Below, piece by piece: positions 10,101-22,114 of a DNA stretch of 64,000 bases. Positions within the stretch are counted from its first letter, which is position 1; every line of letters starts with the position of its first letter. The notes below the pieces were generated by a model. The model was not told the DNA's origin. It was given only the letters and a program-made list of their open reading frames with translations, and did not search any database. The translations under genes and the position numbers were made by a program. The DNA is from Kluyveromyces lactis (lineage: Eukaryota > Ascomycota > Saccharomycetes > Saccharomycetales > Saccharomycetaceae): contig NC_006039.1 of NCBI RefSeq assembly GCF_000002515.2, positions 1,550,001 to 1,614,000 on the forward strand, read 5' to 3'.

Positions 10101-11868
10101 GGTCGCTGATGTAATCGAACGTGAGTTAACTTTGCTAGGTGGTACTGCTATTGAAGATCGTTTACAAGATGGTGTACCAGATTCCATTGCCACCTTAGGA
10201 GAAGCTGGTATCAAGTTGTGGGTGTTGACCGGTGATAAAGTTGAAACTGCTATCAACATCGGTTTCTCCTGCAATCTATTGAATAATGAGATGGAACTTT
10301 TGGTTATCAAAGCGTCTGGTGATGACGTGGACATTTACGGAAGCAAGCCTGCGGAAATTGTTAAAAACTTAATTTTGAAATATTTGCAGGAGAAGTTCCA
10401 GATGTCAGGCTCCTATGAGGAACTAGAAGAAGCCAAAAAAGTTCATGAACCACCGACAGGTAACTTTGGTGTTATCATTGATGGTGACGCTTTGAAGTTA
10501 GCTTTGCGTAATGACGACGTTAAAAGAGAGTTTTTGTTGCTTTGTAAACGTTGTAAAGCGGTTCTCTGTTGCAGAGTTTCTCCAGCTCAAAAGGCTGCAG
10601 TGGTTAAACTAGTGAAAAACACCTTAGATGTCATGACTCTAGCAATTGGTGATGGTTCTAACGATGTTGCAATGATTCAATCTGCTGATATTGGTGTTGG
10701 TATTGCCGGTGAAGAAGGTAGACAAGCTGTCATGTCGTCGGATTATGCTATCGGTCAATTCAGATACCTAACAAGATTAGTCTTAGTTCATGGTAGATGG
10801 TCTTACAAGAGAATGGCGGAGATGATTCCATTATTTTTCTACAAGAACGTTATCTTCACGCTTTCATTGTTTTGGTATGGTGTTTACAACAACTACGATG
10901 GTTCTTATTTGTTCGAATACACATATTTGACTTTATTCAATTTGGCCTTTACTTCATTACCAGTGATCTTCTTAGGTATCTTGGACCAAGATGTTAATGA
11001 TATTGTTTCGATGGTGGTTCCACAGTTGTATCGTGTTGGTATTTTGAGATCTGAATGGAATCAAACCAAGTTCTGGCTTTACATGTTCGATGCTATGTAC
11101 CAATCGGTTATATGTTTCTTTTTACCATATTTGTGTTATTACAAGACTGGTATAGTTACTCAGAATGGGTTCGGTCTTGATCATAGATATTGGGTTGGTG
11201 TTTTTGTTGCCACTATTGCAGTTGTCTCTTGTAACACATACGTTTTGTTGCATCAATACCGTTGGGATTGGTTCTCTTCTTTGTTCATTGCCTTGTCTTG
11301 TTTGTGTATATTTGCATGGACAGGGATTTGGTCAAGTTTCACTTCATCAGGAGAGTTTTACAAGAGTGCCGCACATATCTACGGGCAACCGGTCTTTTGG
11401 GCTATCATGTTTGCTGGTATATTGTTCTGTTTGCTACCAAGATTTGCTGCTGATACTTTCTTAAGGACCTACATGCCAAAGGATATCGATATTATCCGTG
11501 AATGTTGGAAACGAGGTGATTTCGATCATTATCCAGAAGGGTACGATCCAACCGATCCAGATAGACCAAAGGTGAAGAATGCCTTTGTTTACAATAAAGA
11601 CATAGAAATGGCTCAATCTTCTACAGACAGTATACAGACAGAAGAGATCCCAATGGATGAATTGTTCAACAGTTCTGCCACGTCACCTCGAAGCTACCCA
11701 CATAACCGTCATCAAAGGTCATCAGGACGTCCATCTCTAGAGATAACAAGAGCAGAGATGAGAAATTCAAACCAATTAGACAACAGATACTCCGTCGAAC
11801 GTGCGCGTGTATCCTTGGAGTTGCCGGGTGTCACTAGAGCCGCGACACTATTAAGCAGTCATGACTAA
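7138..11868 (+). CDS. DNF1: P4-ATPase lipid flippase, Dnf1/Dnf2 type
   Basis: Aminophospholipid/lysolipid flippase that moves phospholipids from the outer to the inner leaflet of the plasma membrane and endosomes, working with a Cdc50-family (Lem3) subunit. The 1576 residues compare with 1571 for S. cerevisiae Dnf1 and 1612 for Dnf2. It has a long charged cytosolic N-terminus, first membrane pair at about 260-310, actuator DGET (484-487), PISLYISIEIIK in the fourth membrane helix, phosphorylation motif DKTGT with Asp712, nucleotide-binding domain, GDGSNDVA (1171-1178), then six more membrane segments and a Ser-rich tail. The N-terminal NPFAD (184-188) fits the NPFxD endocytosis signal read by Sla1. 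Neighbours match both YER166W and YDR093W, so it is probably the single pre-duplication ancestor type. Confidence 0.97.
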   Translation: MTGPKKKGKDSDPYSGSFKDDSSPDSPFNDRFVFEQGNQFASNLDGTIDNEADGSKTKLKGRQGSILKNGSTSSPSKIGKKKNQQLTFGDTGKTSDLKNEEFEEISFETTGADDQRSYVNTPIINQGNFAVDEEDEREKDRQLSSAEDSKHVKRMRWGTRRDKKGKPAMGRAKTLRWTKKNFHNPFADDTNLAAEGHSSDDDNDENYDKSHRQRETRTIYYNLPLPEDILDEDGNSTIYYPRNKIRTTKYTPLTFFPKNIAFQFKNVANVYFLVLIIMGFFQIFGVANPGLATVPLIVIVVLTSFKDAIEDSRRTILDMEVNNAPTHILKGVENVNVSNDKVSLWRKFKKANTRVLFRFIHLCQELFTEEGKKQRAQRKRHEMHNKIRQTQTPRNSLDSVGSYRNSMESEFGGDLTERGKDDLCLLDPSLPVLPDCKFAKDYWKSVSVGDIVRVHNNDEIPADIILLSSSDSDGACYVETKNLDGETNLKVRQSLKCSHMIRNSRNITRTKFKVESEGPHSNLYSYQGNLKWVDRETGLEKNEPVNINNLLLRGCTLRNTKWAMGIVVFTGPDTKIMLNAGVTPTKVSRISRELNLSVFMNFALLFVLCFAAGIVNGVYYRTDNTSRNYFEFGSIAGSAAANGVVSFWVALILYQSVVPISLYISIEIIKTAQALFIYGDVALYNERLDYPCTPKSWTISDDLGQIEYIFSDKTGTLTQNVMEFKKCTINGVSYGRAYTEALAGLRKRQGIDVEEEGALEKEGIAQDKEIMLANLKILGENSQLRPENVTFVSKEFVQDTAGANGETQKKCNENFMLALALCHTVLVEENKDDPEIMDFKAQSPDEAALVGTARDMGFSFVGRTKNGVIVDIQGVQKEYRLLNVLEFNSTRKRMSCILKIPSENPNEEPRALLICKGADSIIYSRLSKNNDEKLLEKTALHLEQYATEGLRTLCIAQRELSWKEYQEWNEKHEIAAAALVDREDEMEKVADVIERELTLLGGTAIEDRLQDGVPDSIATLGEAGIKLWVLTGDKVETAINIGFSCNLLNNEMELLVIKASGDDVDIYGSKPAEIVKNLILKYLQEKFQMSGSYEELEEAKKVHEPPTGNFGVIIDGDALKLALRNDDVKREFLLLCKRCKAVLCCRVSPAQKAAVVKLVKNTLDVMTLAIGDGSNDVAMIQSADIGVGIAGEEGRQAVMSSDYAIGQFRYLTRLVLVHGRWSYKRMAEMIPLFFYKNVIFTLSLFWYGVYNNYDGSYLFEYTYLTLFNLAFTSLPVIFLGILDQDVNDIVSMVVPQLYRVGILRSEWNQTKFWLYMFDAMYQSVICFFLPYLCYYKTGIVTQNGFGLDHRYWVGVFVATIAVVSCNTYVLLHQYRWDWFSSLFIALSCLCIFAWTGIWSSFTSSGEFYKSAAHIYGQPVFWAIMFAGILFCLLPRFAADTFLRTYMPKDIDIIRECWKRGDFDHYPEGYDPTDPDRPKVKNAFVYNKDIEMAQSSTDSIQTEEIPMDELFNSSATSPRSYPHNRHQRSSGRPSLEITRAEMRNSNQLDNRYSVERARVSLELPGVTRAATLLSSHD

Positions 11869-12995
11869 AAGTGATAGAAAAATAAAAAAAAACAGAACTT
11901 TCCAATTTCTTCATTTCAACGTAATAGTAGAGACTGTCCTCATAATTGCCAATTGAAATACTTTCAATACTTCTTTGTGACAGTTTGTAATTCCTAAACA
12001 AAATTTCCTTTCTGCTACACTTATAATTCATTCATTGCATGAGAAATGTTATATATGTAAAATTAACTAACTAACCAACTTTAAGTAACTTTAAACAAGA
12101 TAAACTAAATTAGAAACAGTTGTGATATACCATGTATGTGTCGGGGCCCTATCTCATGAGAATCCCACCACTATATTACTTTCTTTTTTTTTTTGTCCGG
12201 GATCTATTTTTAACGGAAATATCCCATTCCAGTATTTCTGTTCTCCGGCAGAGATTTTTTTCGGTTTTCCCTGTCTAACCAGCGTAAAAGAACTACTGTC
12301 CGGCATGGATAACCATGGATATTTCTTGAATATCTAGGCCGGTTTTATGTAAAACCTGCTTAAGCCAACTACAAACTTTTCATGGTAAAAAGGATATCAT
12401 ATATTTACGCTACTATAATTGAATATTGCCATACCAGTCTCTTAACGAGCACCGACATCTCTTACAACGTCTTTTACCCCCCTCCTCTGATCACCTGCCT
12501 TGTCGAGGAAAGCAAACTTCCGCCATTTTTAAATATATCGTGAGAACCATGTTAGTAAATAATGAAATATAAGTGAAAAGAGAGATCTTTAATTTTCCAA
12601 AACCATGAAATAAGTGGTGTTAAATATAAACCTGGAGAAAACAGCGTGCTTCTTAGATCTGAGATCTGAAGGAAAAGTCAAGGATTGAATACCCCAGGAC
12701 GCATTGACCGTGATTACTGAATTGGCGTCAGTATTAGGTATTAGTGTCCCCATATAATTTTTACTGTTTGAGGTGTGTTCGTGTGTTTTTTGTTGCTAAA
12801 TTTTTTTTCACTTTGCTTAGATACACTGTTTTGGTTTCAAAAAGACTACACTGAACTGATTCCAAACTCACCTTTGGTTTCAATTTTGATATCACAGCAA
12901 GCAGCAGTGAGTGTTGGCGTTAGGATTGGTAGATCCTTATTGACCTAAGTTCTAATCTGCTCTTTCTGGTACTGTGGATTTCTGTTTTTTTTCAG
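11869..12995. other. DNF-BCK2 intergenic region
   Basis: 1127 bp. The first 250 bp carry an A-run and AT-rich 3'-end sequence. The remainder is presumably the BCK2 promoter. A T-rich tract ending TTTTTTCAG sits directly before the BCK2 ATG but lacks a matching donor and branch site, so I do not call an intron. No gene was found. Confidence 0.75.
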
Positions 12996-15368
12996 ATGGC
13001 ACGATTTCCAGGCTCTTCATCGGGTCACGGTGGTTTCCAAGCCGGCATGAATGGTTCTCCGATGGAAGATTTGACACCACTGGGTTCAGGTATATCGTTT
13101 GATTCGGCTTTTGGGCAAGCTTACATGAACAATGGGACGTCATTCGATGTCAAGAGTAAAAAAATGTCAACAGCACATGGTTCGCAAGTCATCATTCAAA
13201 GTAATTTGAAACCAACTTTGAACGATCTAAATCCTCCTATGACTTCTTCGCAACTTCAGTACAGTCCTACGATGTCTTTAAAAGGTGGCAAGGGTTCGAA
13301 TAAGGTGAATATCATGGCTAGTCCAGTTCAGATCAAGTTAAGTGAACCACCGGCTTTACGTGAGACTAAAGCCGTTAAGACATCTAAATCAAAGAAAAAT
13401 GGTGCTGGAGGATCTGGTTCTAACGGTAAGAATGAAATGGTATTCGTGAATTACTCTGTGCAAGACACTATAGAAACGCAAAAGAAGAAGAAGAAACAAT
13501 CTAAGAGGGATCGAATGCTGAGAATTTTTACCGGAAATAATAACAGTGGTAATAATGACGGTAGGTCAGCTTCCAGTCCCGGTTCGAGTTCGACAATCAT
13601 AGCTAGTAAAACTTTGACTGTTCAGTCTGCACCGGCATCTGCCGCCAAGAGAACTTATGGGTCTTTCTTGAAATGCCACAGGTATAACCCAAGCAATGCC
13701 GTTGTTGAATCTGAGCAAATGGATGAAATAGTTCCAAGATCTGAACCTATTCCAAATGGACAAAAACCTGCTTTGACAAGATCTGCTAGCTCTAACGTGG
13801 CTTTGGTGAGAAACAATGGTAGATGCTCTTTAGCCCAATCAGCTCAGAAATTCGTCAAAAGCGAACAATTGGAAAAGATGGACTTGCTGAAGTTTAATAT
13901 AGCTAAATCAGCAGGTAATGGAGCTCAAACTGCAAGTGGTCATGCTAACGCGTTACAAAACACAAAGAGTCAGTCGAATATTGAGTTGCGAATGGTTCCA
14001 ACCCTAAAGTTAGAGCCAAATGGGCCATCAACTTCCTTGTCCAACATTCCAGGAGCCCTAATGCAAATTAAACCAAATGCATCCAGTCATTCGGGAAACT
14101 GTGATGAGGATGACGATGGTGACGACGACTTTGATCACCACTACATGGAACCATATCAGGACACTGAACGTATTTCATCGGTTCCATCGTTACACCAATC
14201 CGATGTATCATCAGATACACTATCCACATATTTCACTGATGAGAACGATGCTTCTGTGGCATTCAGTAAATTATTCACGAGGAAAAGAACAAACACTGGC
14301 GGGTCCATAAGTTCTCTTCTCTCATTGTCGGCGACACAACCTTCTATCCCGGCTTTAGATAGACATCAAAGTAGTACTTCGGTTACTTCCTCTATGCGTT
14401 ACTCGCCAATACGGTCCGGTTCTCAAAACCGAACAAGATCGAATACTAGAACTTCCAACCATAGGCTTTCCAGAGATTTAACTAGTTTACAAACTTCTAT
14501 GAAGATTTCTAATACTGACAGTTCTGAACTGCCAGGTATGGAATCGTATTTGGACACTCATAACAAGGGAAATAAGCCAACCCATAGGAAAAAGCAAGAA
14601 TCGATATCAGATATGGCAAGGTTGCATTCTGCACAAGGAGCAGTTATGAATTACGCTTGTACAAATAGTATCACCTCCATCTCTTCCTCGTCTTCTACTC
14701 CTGGAACTGCAGATAGTGCATTGATGCAATTTCCTAAACCGAGATCCGTCAAAGAGAATTCTGAGGATGCAGACATGCTTGAAGATGATGGCCATCTTTA
14801 CTTCAGACCAACGATTCATGAAGATGAGGAGTATGAGTCTGCCATGAATACAAGTGCGTCAAGCAGCCATATTGGAATATCATCCACATCCACAATTTCT
14901 ACTAGACAAACAGCCCCTGAGCTGGCGGACGCTAATTCTTACCCCTCATTTATGGAATCTAAGAATCCTCTTGCAGAGCATCAACATCATCTACCCGATA
15001 TCAATACGAACAGCGAGATGGTTTTGCATACCAAGCAAATGGGTACAGAATATGGTAACGAATCATTCAATAATTACATGGACTTTAACTTCGAAGATTT
15101 AGCTCCATCGCAACTATTTAATGATAACGGAAATTTGTTACATCAAGTGTTCAATAGCTCCAATAATGACACATCAACCATTACATCAGGTATGAACGTC
15201 TCACCTATTACAGTTACAGGTGGGAATACCTCACAGGATGAGGTCACTACCTTAATGCCTTCCAGTCATCAAATGCATAGTTCGAACTTATCATTTCAGT
15301 CACGTATTATGAATGATATTGATCGTCTGGCACACGGATTTAATCTTTCAGATCTGCCAAATGAGTAA
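12996..15368 (+). CDS. BCK2: Bck2-like G1/S transcription activator
   Basis: In S. cerevisiae Bck2 activates Mcm1-dependent and other G1/S genes independently of Cln3. The assignment rests mainly on position: same strand, between the DNF gene and CCA1, exactly as YER167W. The 790-residue product (851 in S. cerevisiae) is low-complexity and rich in Ser, Asn and Thr. It has a basic stretch (QKKKKKQSKRDRM, about 167-180), a compact conserved-looking block around KRTYGSFLKCHRYNP (about 217-231), an acidic run (CDEDDDGDDDFDHH) near 370, and a hydrophobic/acidic C-terminal patch (NNYMDFNFEDLAPSQLF) that could be an activation region. No enzymatic domain, signal peptide or membrane segment is visible. 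Confidence 0.75.
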   Translation: MARFPGSSSGHGGFQAGMNGSPMEDLTPLGSGISFDSAFGQAYMNNGTSFDVKSKKMSTAHGSQVIIQSNLKPTLNDLNPPMTSSQLQYSPTMSLKGGKGSNKVNIMASPVQIKLSEPPALRETKAVKTSKSKKNGAGGSGSNGKNEMVFVNYSVQDTIETQKKKKKQSKRDRMLRIFTGNNNSGNNDGRSASSPGSSSTIIASKTLTVQSAPASAAKRTYGSFLKCHRYNPSNAVVESEQMDEIVPRSEPIPNGQKPALTRSASSNVALVRNNGRCSLAQSAQKFVKSEQLEKMDLLKFNIAKSAGNGAQTASGHANALQNTKSQSNIELRMVPTLKLEPNGPSTSLSNIPGALMQIKPNASSHSGNCDEDDDGDDDFDHHYMEPYQDTERISSVPSLHQSDVSSDTLSTYFTDENDASVAFSKLFTRKRTNTGGSISSLLSLSATQPSIPALDRHQSSTSVTSSMRYSPIRSGSQNRTRSNTRTSNHRLSRDLTSLQTSMKISNTDSSELPGMESYLDTHNKGNKPTHRKKQESISDMARLHSAQGAVMNYACTNSITSISSSSSTPGTADSALMQFPKPRSVKENSEDADMLEDDGHLYFRPTIHEDEEYESAMNTSASSSHIGISSTSTISTRQTAPELADANSYPSFMESKNPLAEHQHHLPDINTNSEMVLHTKQMGTEYGNESFNNYMDFNFEDLAPSQLFNDNGNLLHQVFNSSNNDTSTITSGMNVSPITVTGGNTSQDEVTTLMPSSHQMHSSNLSFQSRIMNDIDRLAHGFNLSDLPNE

Positions 15369-15905
15369 AAGACTTGACTGATTCAGTAAAACATATACAA
15401 CAAAATATGTTACACTGTCAAGCTGGGACAACTTAATGAGTTTCCTGAATAATTTAAGGATATTATTTTATTAACACTAATCATAGTGTCATGAATTATG
15501 TCAAAAGAAAAGCATTTTACATTCTTTAATAGTTTTAACCTGCATCGAAATCCGCATCTTCATTTTTTCAATTATTTGCGTGCTCCTCGCTATTTACTGG
15601 ATGCAGATATGTGAAACAAAGCTTCCATTTATTGCTAGCAATCAACCATACTATTGTAAAAAGGAAAACCAAACAACCCTTCTTTTCATTCTTGCACCCA
15701 TTAGTATTGATATCTAACTAGTGTTTCAAAAGAACCATTTCGAACGATCCTTTTTAAACCCTCTTAGGGGGTAAAAAAGTCATCTTCTGCTGAGGCTTGC
15801 AATCACCTCAATTTGATAATAATTTAAAGCTGGTAGGTAAATAAGATGCTAATTAGTGGTAATTAAATCTTTTATTTATTTATATTCTATATGATATTAT
15901 TAAGA
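15369..15905. other. BCK2-CCA1 convergent intergenic region
   Basis: 537 bp between two converging genes. It is AT-rich terminator-type sequence for both strands. No gene or notable site was found. Confidence 0.75.
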
Positions 15906-17375
15906 TCAAGGAAGATGTACTATGTCATTAAGGTTTTCAATAAAGGTTTCTTTCGAAATATCTGGATTATCTAGTTGCCAAATAAGGATTCTGTCTAATG
16001 TTTCTCCCATCCAAATGCCAGGTTTCCTATCCAGTAATTTCGCTAGTTCTTTACCGTTGATGATATGCTTTAAAGTATAGACATCGTCTAGTTTGCAATC
16101 GTGGACATGCTTATAAAATTCGTCATAATGTGGAATTGGCTCATCTCCATGGCGTAAATAATCCAAACATAGATTATAGAAATGAACCATTTGCCAATTC
16201 TTACCAAGTTTTCTCAAAGCAAAACCCAACTCCGATCTTTTCATTGATTTTCCATTCTTAACTAAATTATGATAGGAATCCTCAGATTCAACACAAGCGA
16301 TAACGTTGTCTACTTGAGTATTAGGGAAGTTTAAGCCTTCTTTTGTAATAACGCCAGCTAAAGGTATCGAATTTTTAGGCTTTGCTGGATCTGGGCCCTT
16401 TAATCCTTTGAATCCAGATAATACAAGTGATAATATCAAAGGCTCCTGCATGCCCGGGAAAACACTAGCAAATGTTGTGTGTGATTTTAAAAGTTTTGGT
16501 ATTGTTTCTACTAAACTCTTTAAATGCTGGTCCAGGTTCTCATAAATGGATTCGATTTCAGGAGAACTTTCATTAGTGGTGAAAATAACTCTGGAAAGAT
16601 GAGCACCTTGAATTAAATCCAATGCGTAAAAGGGATTAGCAGATGTAAGAGTTTTGTGCATTTCGGTATATACACGACCTTTGGAAATCTTATGGTTGAA
16701 GGACTGGTGGATACCAGGATCCCTCATTGCTTGATAAGTCTGCGGGTCAATTTGGAAATTGAATCTTGATGCAAATCTAATCAATCTCAGAACACGTAAA
16801 GGATCATCTATGAAAGTTTGTCTTGGTGGTAAAGGAGTACGTAATATTCCATCGTTCAAATCCTGAAACCCTTTCTTAGTAAAGTCTTCGATTTTATCCT
16901 CCGTTATATTGTAGAACATAGCGTTCAAAGTGGCATCACGTCGCATCGCATCATCGTATGGGGTTCCAAATTCCACTTTCGGGATCCTAGATTCCATTGT
17001 GTACTCTTCTGATCTCAAATTAACGAAATCCACTGGAACGTCGAAGAGTTTCGTGGTACAAGTCTCCAAATGTTTAGATTTCGATGGGTTTTTATCAATG
17101 GTATGTAAAGAATGCGTTTCTAACCCCCGATCTTGCAGGAAAGCACATAGTTTTTCAGCGAATTGCTCACCCGTCATGTTATTAATTGCAATATCTAGAT
17201 CATTAGAATCATTTCCCAACAACTTGTCACGGACCCAACCTCCGGTGATTCGGGCTACCAAAGGTTCAGTCTCTGCATTCGCTTTATTATAATGAGAACA
17301 GAACTCTTTCACCAGCGTACATATTTCCGATTCAACTTTATTCAACTGTATCTTCGACGCTACCATTTTGAACAT
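15906..17375 (-). CDS. CCA1: CCA-adding tRNA nucleotidyltransferase Cca1
   Basis: Adds or repairs the 3' CCA of tRNAs in nucleus, cytosol and mitochondria. Counting from the ATG at 17375 (489 residues), it has the class II nucleotidyltransferase signature GGWVRDKLLG (45-54), catalytic DLD (Asp59, Asp61), RRDATLNAMFYN and the DDPLRVLRLIRFASRF block. S. cerevisiae Cca1 has 546 residues and uses alternative ATGs for mitochondrial and other isoforms. Here ATGs lie at 17375 and 17366. The frame stays open upstream to another ATG at 17588, giving 560 residues, but that stretch is a run of Ser/His/Ile codons from a repetitive TGATG/GAGAT leader and looks untranslated. I chose 17375 because it leaves 13 residues before the conserved VESEIC segment. 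Confidence 0.92.
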   Translation of the reverse strand: MFKMVASKIQLNKVESEICTLVKEFCSHYNKANAETEPLVARITGGWVRDKLLGNDSNDLDIAINNMTGEQFAEKLCAFLQDRGLETHSLHTIDKNPSKSKHLETCTTKLFDVPVDFVNLRSEEYTMESRIPKVEFGTPYDDAMRRDATLNAMFYNITEDKIEDFTKKGFQDLNDGILRTPLPPRQTFIDDPLRVLRLIRFASRFNFQIDPQTYQAMRDPGIHQSFNHKISKGRVYTEMHKTLTSANPFYALDLIQGAHLSRVIFTTNESSPEIESIYENLDQHLKSLVETIPKLLKSHTTFASVFPGMQEPLILSLVLSGFKGLKGPDPAKPKNSIPLAGVITKEGLNFPNTQVDNVIACVESEDSYHNLVKNGKSMKRSELGFALRKLGKNWQMVHFYNLCLDYLRHGDEPIPHYDEFYKHVHDCKLDDVYTLKHIINGKELAKLLDRKPGIWMGETLDRILIWQLDNPDISKETFIENLNDIVHLP

Positions 17376-17445
17376 GGTCGAGTATAATTGTTGAGATACA
17401 ATATGCTCTAGAGAGTGGAGTGGTTGCCTTGGACAGAAGATAAGC

Positions 17446-17497
17446 TGTGATGTGATGTGATTTGATGTGATGAAGTGAGATGAGATGAGATGATGAG
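17446..17497. repeat. TGATG/GAGAT repeat in the CCA1 leader
   Basis: On the CCA1 sense strand this reads as CTCAT/CATCA repeats, including CTCATCATCTCATCTCATC. It lies about 70-120 bases before the preferred CCA1 ATG and resembles the CTCAT repeat before PAB1. Confidence 0.85.
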
Positions 17498-17703
17498 TAC
17501 ATGTTGAAATAGGAAAGATTAGGCATATAGACGGTAGGGTAATGCGGGAATACGGTAGTGAGTCCGAACTAGAAACGTCAGCTTCCAAGCCAATTTGCGC
17601 TCAGAAACACCTACTTAGGGAGCACCATCGACAACAGCTGTACTGAAGGTATATGTGTCTATATGTGTACGTGTGTACATATAAGTGGTTCTGCTAATAT
17701 ACT

Positions 17704-17721
17704 ACAAATCACGTGATTTGT
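17704..17721. promoter_or_regulatory. 18-bp perfect palindrome with CACGTG core
   Basis: ACAAATCACGTGATTTGT is a perfect 18-bp palindrome around the Cbf1 core. It lies about 330 bp upstream of CCA1, and a second ATCACGTGAT lies at 17901-17910. The motif matches Cbf1/CDEI; function is not shown. Confidence 0.6.
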
Positions 17722-18730
17722 TCTGTTCTTAAGCAATGAAGGATCCTCATTATCTGTATGTAACTAGCTCCTTTGCAAATCCTCTAACAGAAGTGGGTTG
17801 TGCTGGTTTATTCGATTGGCAACCTCAGTATATATATCCGTATATTCATGATGGTGTCATTCTGTCACCATGATATTGCGTTCCATTTGTAACATTCAAA
17901 ATCACGTGATAACATCTCAGCCTTTCCTTCGAAAGTGACCCGATGTTTTTTACACAAATCAGGTTGTGGAAACAGAATGAAAAGTAGAAACAGATAAGAA
18001 ACAAAATAGAAATGTTGGGTTTTCACAGAGATAATCACGTACCAATTTTAACGACTTCTCCGGACAAATTCTCGTTAATCGGACAAAACTTGGTATCAAA
18101 TCGGCCACGGCTTGAAATAAGATGTGTCAAGACTGAGTATATACAATGAAACATAGATCTGAAAGCCAACTAGACGCGCTATCAGGCTCAACAGTCAGAT
18201 TATAAGATCTGTTTAATTGCTGCTAACCAGATAACTGCTCCAAAATACCACCCAAAGTGGAAGCAAGACACAATTGTGGACGATAAAGATCATACTGGCT
18301 GACAAGTATTCCATATATGACGTGTTAGATTGTTCAAGATAGAGCAAGTCTACATTTTAGCATAAGCAAGAATCGGAATTCAATGGTTGTGAAGCATTTT
18401 CAAGAACATTTGGAGCATCAGCAACGTCGTCTTTATCTTAAATCTATCACCTTTGATCAGAAAAGAATACCAATTTAATTCATGCTGAATTAAGAACAGG
18501 ATAATGATAGTAAACAATTTGTCAGATTTTGGCCTTTTGTGTGGTTCAAGACCAGTAGAGACGCATTCCACCTCAATGTAATACTTTTTGGGTTGAAATC
18601 GACACATAGTTATATCGTTAAGAGGAGATATTGACGTTTATTGCAAGACAGAACTAATATAGAGAAAGTGCACACGAAAGGTACGACTTTAAGAGTCATC
18701 ACATCATGGAGCGAAAAGATAGATACTTCG

Positions 18731-18775
<45 letters not shown>
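18731..18775. repeat. (TA)n followed by (TATG)n microsatellite
   Basis: A run of TA dinucleotides passes into about seven TATG tetramers in the long RPH1 upstream region. Confidence 0.9.
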
Positions 18776-19294
18776 TGAAACCTCTTCTCTCAGCGTTCAT
18801 AGTAAGCTATTGGGAAGAACAGCCACACATATCACGTGTACATGTGATAATTAACGTGACCGCACCCTTTAAAAATCTGGTGAACCCCGTGCACCACATA
18901 TTACCGTTTCTTTTCGTCAAATTTTTCGACAGTTTTTTCTATTTTTTGGGGGTTTAAAGATCGAATATAGCTTTTATAGTTTTTTGCCAGTTAAAGGAAG
19001 ATGCGACTGGCGAACAGAAAAGTGCATATATGAGTCCACATTTGGTGTCTTTCGGTGTGTTTAAAGGTTACTATTGAAACTCCAGAAACTGAAGTGAGCA
19101 GCAAGCCAATTTTCCAAAGGATTTAGTCGGTGCTTCCAGAAAGAAATCATTTTGTTTACAAAAAGAAAGAATTTTTTTTTAAGGTCATCTTATCTAGGAT
19201 TAAGGTAAAAACCCTTTTTTTTTTTGGTACAGGTTCAAATAACTATACTGTTTTTTCAGTTCCATTTCCCAGTCGATTTTTTCATTTAGAGTGA

Positions 19295-21796
<2,502 letters not shown>

Positions 21797-22114
21797 CGGA
21801 AAAAATAAAGATCTCGGAAATTAGATGTATTATTAATATTTTTATGAACATTCCCTTACCGATTAAAAGCATTGATAGAAGCAAACAGGTCCTATTTTAT
21901 TTAATTAATATGACTATTCGGAAATCTTCATATTTAAAAAAAAATGAAACAGAAGAATTACTATTTCTGATTTTTCTTTTCATCGTTATCGTTTATTTCA
22001 AACCCTCACAAAGTTCCCATCTTTATATTTGTTATCAGTTCTTTAAATTTTACTTTTGGTGTTATTCATTATTTCTTGTAATTAAAAAGTATACAGTTTT
22101 ATCACTTTACTTAT
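21797..22114. other. RPH1-MSH6 convergent intergenic region
   Basis: 318 bp, AT-rich 3'-end region for both genes. It holds a TTCGGAAA core at about 21917 that superficially recalls a centromere element but lacks the rest of one. No gene was found. Confidence 0.75.

Noticed and set aside
12983-12995. TTTTTTTTCAG directly before BCK2 as a 3' splice site
   Set aside because: No TACTAAC or GTATGT at plausible distances upstream; an intron in the leader is not supported.
18543-18556. GGTTCAAGACC, a B-box-like sequence
   Set aside because: No A box at the right distance and no foldable tRNA around it.
18706-18957. 83-codon ORF before RPH1
   Set aside because: Its N-terminus is the TATG microsatellite (YIYIYMYVCMYVCM), with no homology seen.
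21901-21935. TTCGGAAA core resembling a centromere CDEIII
   Set aside because: Flanks do not match, no CDEI lies at the expected distance and the following sequence is not extremely AT-rich.
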